A stretch of 7,110 nt of DNA. Source: CAJQQY01 sp964352225. GTDB lineage: Bacteria; Bacteroidota; Bacteroidia; Chitinophagales; Saprospiraceae. Within the stretch, counting starts at the first letter, position 1. The number at the start of each line of letters is the position of its first letter. Made by a program: the position numbers and the translations under genes. The stretch lies in contig CAYGRM010000351.1 of the NCBI GenBank assembly GCA_964352225.1, positions 1-7,110 on the forward strand. Reading direction: 5' to 3'. The notes beneath the pieces are model-generated. The model ran no database searches. It was not told the origin of the DNA and worked only from the letters and a program-made list of their open reading frames with translations. This document shows, in pieces, positions 1-6,144 of this stretch.

Positions 1-36
1 GCTTATCCCTCCTTTCTTCTGTTAATTTAATATTAT

Positions 37-68
37 TTTGTTCTCCTACTTACAGCTAAATATTTTTG
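37..68 (+). promoter_or_regulatory. Candidate Bacteroidota-type promoter for gnd
   Basis: A TTTG at 37-40 is followed after 20 bases by TATTTTTG at 61-68. This matches the -33 TTTG and -7 TAnnTTTG elements known for the primary sigma factor of Bacteroidota, at an acceptable spacing. It would start transcription near position 75 and leave a leader of about 40 nt before the gnd ATG at 117. The motif match is seen directly. Promoter activity is inferred, and short AT-rich motifs do arise by chance here. Confidence 0.5.
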
Positions 69-87
69 CAATGCGTATTATTGCAAA
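65..87. repeat. Inverted repeat over the gnd promoter and start region
   Basis: TTTGCAAT (65-72) and ATTGCAAA (80-87) form a perfect 8-bp inverted repeat around a 7-base spacer, with weaker pairing continuing outward. The left arm overlaps the -7 element and the right arm covers the predicted transcription start. It could be an operator for a dimeric regulator or a small 5'-leader hairpin. The symmetry is visible in the sequence; the role is inferred. Confidence 0.45.
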
Positions 88-116
88 TATTTTTCAAAAA
101 AAATCAGATCAACATT

Positions 117-1528
117 ATGAGTAAGAAACAATTATATGATTTCGGAATGGTCGGACTTGGCGTGATGGGTAGAAATTTTTTATTAAATGTAGCTGACCAC
201 GGTTATTCAATTATTGGTTTAGATAACAATCAAGAACAAGCTGATGCACTCGTCGAAGAAGCTGCTGGCAAACCTGCTAAGGTAACTACCGACATGAAAG
301 ATTTTGTCGCTTCGCTAAAAAAACCTCGAAAAATCATGCTACTCGTTCCTGCTGGAAAAGTGGTGGACATAGTCATCGAAGATTTACTCAAACATGTTGA
401 ACCAAATGATGTCATCATCGATGGAGGTAATTCTTTTTTTGAAGATACCGAGCGACGATTAGAATATTTGAAAGAGAAAAAGTCACCTTTTTGGGAGTTG
501 GAGTTTCGGGTGGAGCAAAAGGTGCAAGGTTTGGGCCGAGCATTATGCCTGGTGGTTCGAAGCAAGCTTATAATAAGGTGAAGAAAATTTTGGAAGCCGT
601 TTCGGCTAAAGTCAATGACGAACCATGTGTAGCTTATATGGGAAAAGGTTCTGCTGGAAATTATGTCAAAATGGTGCACAATGGAATCGAATATGCCATG
701 ATGCAATTGCTCGCAGAGAGTTATGATATTTTAAAAAATATTGGCGGACTGAACAACGAAGAATTGCATCAAGCTTATAAAAAATATAATCGAGGAAAAT
801 TAAAATCTTTCTTAGTTGAAATTACTGCTGAGATTTTTACTCAAAAAGACGACCTCGGCAAAGGTATGTTGATTGATAAAATTCTCGATAAAGCCAAACA
901 AAAAGGAACGGGAAAATGGACTTCACAAAATGCCATGGATTTTGGAATCCCTGTTCCTACCATTGATGCTGCCGTCACGATGCGAGGAATCTCATCTTTA
1001 AAAAATGAAAGACTCGCCGCAGAGAAAATATTAAAAGTGAAATCTTCGAAACCAAAAGTGGATAAAACTAAATTGATCAAAGAAGTTGGTGACGCATTAT
1101 TTTTTGCCTTCATCACCGCTTACTCGCAAGGGATGGCTTTATTGGCTGATGCGTCAAAAGAAAAAGGTTTTGGACTGGACTTGGAAGCGACTGCCAGAAT
1201 ATGGAGAGGAGGATGTATCATCCGAGCTGCGTTGTTAGAAGATATTCGAAAAGCATATTCGACGGATGCCAACTTACCAAACTTAATGGTGGATAAAAAT
1301 TTTGCAAAACATCTAAAAGGCAATCATAATTCTCTTCGATCGATTATTAAAAAATCAATCGACGTTGGAATTCCAACTTTGGCTTTTTCTACTTCGTTGG
1401 CATATTTTGATGCATACCGAGATGGCCGATTACCTTTGAATTTGACGCAAGCGCAGCGAGATCATTTTGGGTCGCACACTTATGAGCGAGTCGATAAAGA
1501 AGGAACTTTCCATACGGAATGGGAGTAG
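117..1528 (+). CDS. gnd: 6-phosphogluconate dehydrogenase, with a -1 frame break near 477-482
   Basis: Cytosolic enzyme of the oxidative pentose phosphate pathway, converting 6-phosphogluconate to ribulose 5-phosphate and CO2 while reducing a nicotinamide cofactor. Read across one frame break it gives 470 aa, the usual family length. The Rossmann GLGVMG is at 13-18, DGGNS at 102-106, the GVSGG...GPSIMPGG substrate loop at about 128-147, and the catalytic segment has K185, H188, N189, E192 and Y193. GTGK is at 264-267, and the C-terminal arm has R448 and H454 before FHTEW. The ATG at 117 is preferred to an in-frame TTG at 66 because the Rossmann fold starts right after it. The upstream frame runs to codon AAG 480-482 and the conserved sequence resumes at 482 in the -1 frame, so one A is missing from the run at 477-481. 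Without correction a 154-aa fragment ending at 581 results. The cofactor loop has D36-N37-N38 where the common NADP type has Asn-Arg-Thr. Identity is certain; whether the gene is functional depends on the frame break. Confidence 0.92.
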
Positions 1529-1664
1529 TTTTTTTGAATATTGATTTAAGAACAAGGACTTAAGATTTGAGAAGTTCGACGACACTTCGCATGGTAATTC
1601 TTGAGAAATATCGTCAAACTTCTCAAATCCTTGTTTTTAAATCGTTATTCGATATTCAAAAAAA
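1529..1664. repeat. Long imperfect palindrome downstream of gnd
   Basis: This begins right after the gnd stop codon. Four blocks pair in order: 1529-1541 with 1652-1664 (13 bp, perfect, T7 against A7 at the outside), 1543-1557 with 1629-1643 (15 bp, one position being a G-U pair in RNA), 1565-1576 with 1617-1628 (12 bp, perfect) and 1578-1582 with 1611-1615 (5 bp). Internal loops are at 1558-1564 and 1644-1651, and the apical loop is 1583-1610. It lacks a T-run after the stem on either strand, so it is not a standard intrinsic terminator. It may be a MITE-like insertion, a large RNA hairpin in the gnd 3' end, or a decayed repeat. No target-site duplication is obvious, and I see no coding capacity. 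Confidence 0.75.
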
Positions 1665-1683
1665 TTCTCACGCTTTTTCCCTG

Positions 1684-1708
1684 AGGGCAAGCCCTTGTGG
1701 TTGTCCCT
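1684..1708. repeat. REP-like palindrome
   Basis: AGGGCAAGCC (1684-1693) and GGTTGTCCCT (1699-1708) form an imperfect hairpin around a 5-base loop, with two mismatches and one G-U pair. On the minus strand it reads as a GTAGGGACAACC... type element, which resembles the dispersed extragenic palindromes found in many bacterial genomes. It is clearly richer in G and C than its surroundings. The resemblance is from memory; a genome-wide count would settle it. It lies 40 bases before the GGT-like gene. Confidence 0.5.
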
Positions 1709-1747
1709 ACGATTTAAATAATATAATTTCATTCTTCAAAAACAAAC

Positions 1748-3208
1748 ATGCACCAAGCCATCTCCGCAGGTCACGAAACTACCCTTGCCGTTGCCAAAGA
1801 AATTTTGCTCGCCAAAGGCAATGCATTTGATGCAGCGATTGCTGCTCACTATGCTATGTTTATCACCGAGCCCTGCATGGCTTCTGCAGGAGGGAATGGT
1901 TTTGCTTTGACAAAATCAGCTGAAGGACACACCCTCTTTTTTGATTTTTTTTGTCAAACTCCATTTAGTAAAAAGAAAAAAGAACAACTCGATTTCTATC
2001 CAATCTTAGTGGATTTTGGAGGAGATACAGAAGAGTTTCATGTTGGTTTAGGAGCGGCAGCTGTGCCTGGAAGTATCGCTGGCATCTATGAATTGCATCG
2101 TCGATTTGGAACAATACCAATGAAAGATTTAGTTGCTCCGGCCATTCAATTAGCCAAAGAGGGGGTAGAACTTAATGAATTTCAAGCTTATGATTTGAGT
2201 CTTTTAGATCCTATTTTTTCTCAGGATCCAAGCGTTCGAGATGTTTTTTACATCAATGGAAAAATAAAACAACAAGGCGATATTATAAAAATGTCCCGCA
2301 TGGTTGATTTCTTGGAATTCATTTCAAGGGAAGGAGAACGAGGTTTTTATCAGGGAGATATTTCGAAAATCATTGCTAAAGATAGCCGACGTAAAGGTGG
2401 TTTTTTAACCCGTGCTGATTTTGAAAACTATCATGTCAATGTACTTGACCCACTAAAAGTTAATTATAAAAATAAGCAAATCGTTTTGCCAAATGGCCCA
2501 AGTAAAGGTGGAGCAATGCTCGCTATGATGTTAGCTCAAGTCAATCATGATCTCAATTCCATCGCCACCGCCATTGAAAAAACGCAGCAGATTATTCAAA
2601 ATGAAAGTCAAATAAAAGCCCATTTAGATAGTTTTTATCCGGTCAATAATTTCCAATTACAACCATCCATTTCATCTAATCGAGGAACTTCGCATTTTAA
2701 TATTTTAGATCGTTGGGGTAATGCCATTAGCTTCACTTCTACGATTGGAGAAGGCTGCGGATATTTTATTCCAGACACAGATATGCATCTCAACAATATG
2801 TTGGGTGAAATATTTTTATTACCAAATGGCGCTCACTCTTGGCAACCCAATACCCGATTACATTCGATGATGACGCCAACCATGGTGATGAATGAACTTG
2901 GAAATGTAGAATTAATTTCTGGTTCTGGTGGAGCCAATCGAATCCCCTATTCTATAGCTCAAGTCATTTATCAACTTTATGAAAAAAATAATAATTTAGA
3001 AAAAAGCACTACTCATCCACGAGTACATTTTCAAGATGGAAAATTTCAAATAGAACCCAATTTTGATTTTACCTTAGAAAAAAAGAATGCTATTCGTTGG
3101 GAAAAAAAATCACTTTACTTCGGTGGAGTTCATTCTATTTTTCACCATGGGCATCAAGTAGAAGCAATGGGTGATGCTAGGCGATTTGGGGTAGCAGAAG
3201 TTTTTTAA
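1748..3208 (+). CDS. Gamma-glutamyltransferase-family protein (Ntn hydrolase), diverged
   Basis: A 486-aa protein of the gamma-glutamyltransferase family, whose members self-cleave before a threonine that then acts as N-terminal nucleophile. The N-terminal segment with GNAFDAAIAA (24-33), the PGSIAG segment (107-112) and RFGTIPMKDLVAPAIQLAKEG (119-139) fit the large subunit. The candidate nucleophile is T314 in GTSHF, giving subunits of about 313 and 173 residues. The oxyanion glycines are G394-G395 in SGSGGANRI. There is no signal peptide, unlike the periplasmic E. coli enzyme, so a cytoplasmic location is likely. It is shorter than typical members (about 550-580 aa). Residues that hold the gamma-glutamyl group in the E. 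coli enzyme appear replaced: the Arg of the D-x-R-E segment by F68, N411 by T332, Q430 by M351, D433 by E354 and S462 by H372. The substrate may therefore not be glutathione. The ATG at 1748 suits the usual family N-terminus; no Shine-Dalgarno is seen. Family assignment is sure, substrate unknown. Confidence 0.9.
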   Translation: MHQAISAGHETTLAVAKEILLAKGNAFDAAIAAHYAMFITEPCMASAGGNGFALTKSAEGHTLFFDFFCQTPFSKKKKEQLDFYPILVDFGGDTEEFHVGLGAAAVPGSIAGIYELHRRFGTIPMKDLVAPAIQLAKEGVELNEFQAYDLSLLDPIFSQDPSVRDVFYINGKIKQQGDIIKMSRMVDFLEFISREGERGFYQGDISKIIAKDSRRKGGFLTRADFENYHVNVLDPLKVNYKNKQIVLPNGPSKGGAMLAMMLAQVNHDLNSIATAIEKTQQIIQNESQIKAHLDSFYPVNNFQLQPSISSNRGTSHFNILDRWGNAISFTSTIGEGCGYFIPDTDMHLNNMLGEIFLLPNGAHSWQPNTRLHSMMTPTMVMNELGNVELISGSGGANRIPYSIAQVIYQLYEKNNNLEKSTTHPRVHFQDGKFQIEPNFDFTLEKKNAIRWEKKSLYFGGVHSIFHHGHQVEAMGDARRFGVAEVF

Positions 3209-3219
3209 CCTAAAAAACT
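3199..3219. terminator. AT-rich hairpin at the convergent gene ends
   Basis: AGTTTTTTA (3199-3207) and TAAAAAACT (3211-3219) form a perfect 9-bp stem with a 3-base loop. It spans the stop codon of the GGT-like gene and sits 5 bases before the stop of the dehydrogenase on the other strand. On the + strand a T-run follows at 3228-3233, though a few bases away. The stem has little GC, so it would be a weak terminator. Its position between convergent genes is the main support. Confidence 0.35.
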
Positions 3220-3224
3220 ATTTC

Positions 3225-4040
3225 TCATTTTTTAAAACTCTGATAAATCATTTCCACATATTCTTCTGCTCCTATTTCTTTTCGCTTCGCAAAATAGGAT
3301 TCCGCATCATCTCCAACTAAATATCTCAACCGATCAGATTCATCATTTGCAGCTTCAAAAATCTTTTCTGCCACCGCAATTGGATCAGGCAAGTCGGGTT
3401 GTCGTTGATTTCTACTTTCAATAGTTTTTTGAGTTATATCATGATATTCTGGCATCGTTTCATCATGTGACCAACTAATTCCTTCCAATTGAAAGTTAGT
3501 TTTAAAACCTCCTGGCTCTACCAATTTTACTCGAATATTAAGCGGGCGTAATTCATAAGAAATGGCTTCGGAAAATCCTTCCACCGCCCACTTCGAACAA
3601 ACATACATTGATGCCAACGGATAACTGACCAATCCTGCAATCGAAGAAATATTGATAAAAAGTCCTGCTCGGTTTTTTCTAAAATGTGATAAGAAAACTT
3701 TAGTCACCATCATCACACCTTTGATATTGACTGCAATTTGTCGATCAATTTCAGATTCAGTTGTCGGCTCAAAAGCTCCATAACAACCAAAACCAGCATT
3801 GTTGACAATTACGTCGATTTTTCCAAAATCATTTAAAATGGCTTCTTTCGCAGTTTCAATACTTTGCGTATCAGTTACATCTAATGAATAAATTGAAATG
3901 TTTGGATTCGTAGCAAGCGAACCTGCTTTTTCAATATTTCGCATAGTTGCGATGACTTGCCAGTTTTTTTCGGCAAAATATTCAGCGGTGATTTTTCCAA
4001 TCCCTGAGTTGCTTCCTGTGATAAGAATCGTTTTTTTCAT
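3225..4040 (-). CDS. Short-chain dehydrogenase/reductase (classical SDR)
   Basis: A 271-aa NAD(P)-dependent oxidoreductase with a single Rossmann domain. The cofactor motif TGSNSGIG is at 8-15, NNAG at 80-83, and the catalytic Ser133, Tyr146 and Lys150 (Y-V-C-S-K) are all present, followed by the EPGGFKTNF segment at 175-183. Arg34 after the second strand (ATMRN) favours NADP(H). Length fits the classical SDR group, and the segment after residue 184 (GISWSHDE...) is the variable substrate lid. The substrate cannot be told from sequence. It is the second gene of a likely two-gene unit: the DinB-like gene lies 36 bp upstream on the same strand, with no terminator seen between them. The start is the ATG at 4038-4040, close before the first strand of the fold. 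No Shine-Dalgarno is visible. The product is probably soluble, since there is no signal peptide or membrane segment. Confidence 0.93.
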   Translation of the reverse strand: MKKTILITGSNSGIGKITAEYFAEKNWQVIATMRNIEKAGSLATNPNISIYSLDVTDTQSIETAKEAILNDFGKIDVIVNNAGFGCYGAFEPTTESEIDRQIAVNIKGVMMVTKVFLSHFRKNRAGLFINISSIAGLVSYPLASMYVCSKWAVEGFSEAISYELRPLNIRVKLVEPGGFKTNFQLEGISWSHDETMPEYHDITQKTIESRNQRQPDLPDPIAVAEKIFEAANDESDRLRYLVGDDAESYFAKRKEIGAEEYVEMIYQSFKK

Positions 4041-4076
4041 ATTATGATTTTAAAATTATTTTAAAAAGAGAAATTA

Positions 4077-4583
4077 TTACTTTTTATTAGCGCTTCTCGC
4101 AGCTACCTCTTCAGAAGTCAATCCATACATTGGAGGAGTTTGGACTCCCAACATTCCAAGATAAAAATATAACTGACCTCGATGATGAATCTCATGTTCC
4201 ACCATCGCACGCAACCATTTCCAAAGTGTAATTTCTACCTTGCCGGGAGTCATACATTTTTCATTCAAATCATCTTGATTTAGTTTTGAAAAAATGACAA
4301 TAGATTCTTGGTTCATGTCATTATAATATTTCACCACTTCATCCAATCCTTTCGCATATTCCTCCCCACAACCACTATAAAGACTAGGTTTAAACTGAGC
4401 ATTTTCGGCATACATGAATCGTTCAATATTGGCTAAATGACGAATGATATCTCCAATGGTAAACTTTCCTGCTTGATATGTCCATTCGATTTTATCCTCT
4501 GGGATATATTCAAAAAGTCTTCTTGTTCGATATTTTATTCTCGAATAATATTTTAAAAAACTTTGAATATTAGTTATTTCCAT
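4077..4583 (-). CDS. DinB/YfiT-like four-helix metal-binding protein
   Basis: A 168-aa protein of the DinB-like fold, a four-helix bundle that usually holds a divalent metal through three histidines. The candidates are H49 in IRHLANIE and H130 and H134 in the segment EHEIHHRGQLYFYLG (129-143), which is the typical last-helix signature of the family. Some relatives are bacillithiol- or mycothiol-dependent transferases, and many have no known function, so none is assigned here. Length is normal and there is no signal peptide. It is the first gene of a minus-strand pair with the SDR 36 bp downstream, and it diverges from the TPR-AAA+ gene across 140 bp. The ATG at 4581-4583 gives the expected N-terminal helix. 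An inference with weak support is that the pair handles a small reactive or thiol-linked substrate. Confidence 0.85.
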   Translation of the reverse strand: MEITNIQSFLKYYSRIKYRTRRLFEYIPEDKIEWTYQAGKFTIGDIIRHLANIERFMYAENAQFKPSLYSGCGEEYAKGLDEVVKYYNDMNQESIVIFSKLNQDDLNEKCMTPGKVEITLWKWLRAMVEHEIHHRGQLYFYLGMLGVQTPPMYGLTSEEVAARSANKK

Positions 4584-4662
4584 AATTCATTTATTTTCAA
4601 AAATTAACAAAAAGAACCATTTCTTTGGATTTACTAATTAAAAACATTTCCACTCAATTCCC

Positions 4663-4677
4663 TACATTTGTACAAAT
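4663..4677 (+). promoter_or_regulatory. Candidate -7 element with an overlapping palindrome, upstream of the TPR-AAA+ gene
   Basis: TACATTTG at 4663-4670 matches the Bacteroidota TAnnTTTG element and would place the start of transcription about 47 bases before the ATG at 4724. No good TTTG partner is seen at the proper distance upstream. A perfect 12-bp palindrome, ATTTGTACAAAT (4666-4677), overlaps the element and could be a regulator site or chance in AT-rich DNA. The remainder of the 4584-4723 gap has no other clear signal, and I see no convincing promoter for the minus-strand pair. Confidence 0.4.
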
Positions 4678-4723
4678 TATTTTTTCTACCAAATATTGAT
4701 AGACACATTCAAAAAATACACCT

Positions 4724-6070
4724 ATGAATTTTGACGAAATACAATCCCTGCGCGATGCCATTAAAGCAAGTCCAGAAAGCATTCCTCTGAGAAAATTATT
4801 GGCAAATGCATTAATGAAAAAGGAACGATGGGAAGAGGCCGAAATTGAAATAAAAGACACCCTCCGAATGGCGCCCAATGACTTGCAAATCAAAATTGCG
4901 CTGGCTCAAACTTTTTATGAATTGGGAAAAACATCAACAGCCTTAATCTTGGTGGAAGAGTTAGTTGATTTAGAAAGACCTCCAGCACAAGCATATTTGA
5001 TTTTGGCAAAACTACTTTTAAAAACTAATGATGCCGAAGGAGCTAAAGATGCTTACGAAAAAGCAACCATCATCGATGCAAGTTTGAAAGATACTTTCCT
5101 AGAATCTGAAATCAATATGAAAGTTCAAGAAGGAGCAACACCTGAACCTGAAAAAATAAAACTCGGTGGCCCAGACGAAGATGATTTTGATGATGACGAT
5201 AGCTACGTAGATATTGAGCGACCTAAAACTTCTTTCGAGGATGTAGGAGGAATGGAAAAATTGAAAGAAGAGATTCGAATGAAAATTATCCATCCACTCG
5301 AACATCCCGAAATCTACAAAGCTTATGGTAAAAAAATCGGTGGAGGTATTTTGATGTACGGGCCTCCTGGTTGTGGAAAAACCCATCTAGCCAGAGCGAC
5401 CGCAGGAGAAATTAATGCCAATTTCATCGCCGTAGGTATTAGTGATATTTTAGATATGTACATCGGTCAGAGTGAACGAAACTTACATGCAATTTTTGAA
5501 AAAGCTCGAAAACTAAAACCATGTGTTTTGTTTTTTGACGAAGTAGATGCACTTGGAGCGAATCGAACTGACATGAGAAATAGTGCGGGCAAACATGTCA
5601 TCAATCAATTTTTAGCAGAGATGGATGGCGTGCAATATGATAATGATGGCATCTTAGTTTTGGCTGCCACCAATGCGCCTTGGCACTTAGATCCTGCCTT
5701 TCGACGACCAGGAAGATTCGATCGAATTATTTTTGTACCACCACCTGATGATGTTGCCAAGAAAGCTATTTTAGAAATCAAGCTAAAAGCAAAACCAACA
5801 GAAACAATTGATTATCAAAGAGTTATCAACAAGGCAAAAGATTTCTCAGGTGCTGATTTGGAGGCGGTAATTGATATTGCAATTGAATCAAAATTGGAAG
5901 AAGCGATGAAAAGTGGTATCCCTACTCCACTCTCCACCAAGGATTTGGAAATGGGTGTCAAGCAACATCGAGCAACTACGAAAGAGTGGTTTAATACGGC
6001 AAAAAATTATGCTTTGTTTGCCAATGACTCTGGACTTTATGATGATATTTTGAAGTTTATGAATCTTTAA
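4724..6070 (+). CDS. TPR-AAA+ ATPase, p97/Vps4-like single AAA domain
   Basis: A 448-aa protein in three parts. Residues 20-121 form about three tetratricopeptide repeats (20-53, 54-87, 88-121), a protein-binding scaffold. An acidic linker follows (about 150-160, almost all Asp and Glu). The AAA module opens with SFEDVGG at 170-176 and has Walker A GPPGCGKT at 213-220, Walker B VLFFDE at 268-273, sensor-1 N317, arginine fingers R328 and R331 (RRPGR), and a sensor-2-region motif SGADLEAV at 375-382. Pore loop 1 is MYIG at 245-248, with an aromatic Y246 as in ATPases that pull protein chains through a hexamer ring. There is no protease domain, second AAA ring, membrane segment or signal peptide, so it is a cytosolic unfoldase or remodelling ATPase rather than FtsH. 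The C-terminal segment (414-446, TKEWFNTAKNYA then YDDILKF) looks like a conserved family tail. The natural substrate is unknown. It is transcribed alone; no Shine-Dalgarno precedes the ATG. Confidence 0.92.
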   Translation: MNFDEIQSLRDAIKASPESIPLRKLLANALMKKERWEEAEIEIKDTLRMAPNDLQIKIALAQTFYELGKTSTALILVEELVDLERPPAQAYLILAKLLLKTNDAEGAKDAYEKATIIDASLKDTFLESEINMKVQEGATPEPEKIKLGGPDEDDFDDDDSYVDIERPKTSFEDVGGMEKLKEEIRMKIIHPLEHPEIYKAYGKKIGGGILMYGPPGCGKTHLARATAGEINANFIAVGISDILDMYIGQSERNLHAIFEKARKLKPCVLFFDEVDALGANRTDMRNSAGKHVINQFLAEMDGVQYDNDGILVLAATNAPWHLDPAFRRPGRFDRIIFVPPPDDVAKKAILEIKLKAKPTETIDYQRVINKAKDFSGADLEAVIDIAIESKLEEAMKSGIPTPLSTKDLEMGVKQHRATTKEWFNTAKNYALFANDSGLYDDILKFMNL

Positions 6071-6075
6071 TTATA

Positions 6076-6140
6076 AGCGAAGTGAGCAAAAAAAAAAGAG
6101 CGATGAAATTTCATCGCTCTTTTTTTTTGCTCACTTCGCT
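6076..6140. terminator. Strong two-way hairpin terminator
   Basis: The core GAGCGATGAAA (6098-6108) and TTTCATCGCTC (6109-6119) is a perfect 22-bp palindrome flanked by A10 (6088-6097) and T9 (6120-6128). It therefore works as an intrinsic terminator for the TPR-AAA+ gene on + and for the response regulator on -. Pairing goes on beyond the A and T runs: 12 bases at 6076-6087 match 6129-6140 perfectly. The whole 65-bp structure fills nearly all of the 74-bp gap between the two stop codons. Confidence 0.9.
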
Positions 6141-6144
6141 AGCT

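Noticed and set aside
66..116. N-terminal extension of gnd from a TTG at 66
   Set aside because: The extra 17 residues are not family-like and overlap the promoter element and inverted repeat; the ATG at 117 gives the normal N-terminus.
476..482. Canonical programmed -1 frameshift heptamer
   Set aside because: G AAA AAG lets the A-site tRNA re-pair but not the P-site tRNA, no clear downstream stem was found, and this gene is not known to need recoding. A one-base indel is simpler.
230..706. Minus-strand frames opposite gnd (also 841-1116 and 1120-1323)
   Set aside because: They are antisense shadows of the gnd coding frame, with low-complexity translations and no recognisable domain.
491..1528. 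A separate gene beginning at the TTG at 491
   Set aside because: It starts inside the conserved core of 6-phosphogluconate dehydrogenase and lacks the Rossmann domain; it is the continuation of gnd after the frame break.
1529..1664. The long palindrome as an ordinary gnd terminator
   Set aside because: The T-run comes before the stem and the A-run after it, the reverse of what an intrinsic terminator needs on the + strand, and the same holds on the other strand.
1567..1830. 87-aa open frame between gnd and the GGT-like gene
   Set aside because: It lies across the two palindromes and runs into the GGT-like gene in another frame, with no protein-like composition.
4654..5386. Minus-strand frames at 4654-4893 and 5099-5386 opposite the TPR-AAA+ gene
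   Set aside because: They are antisense to a strongly conserved gene and have no family features.
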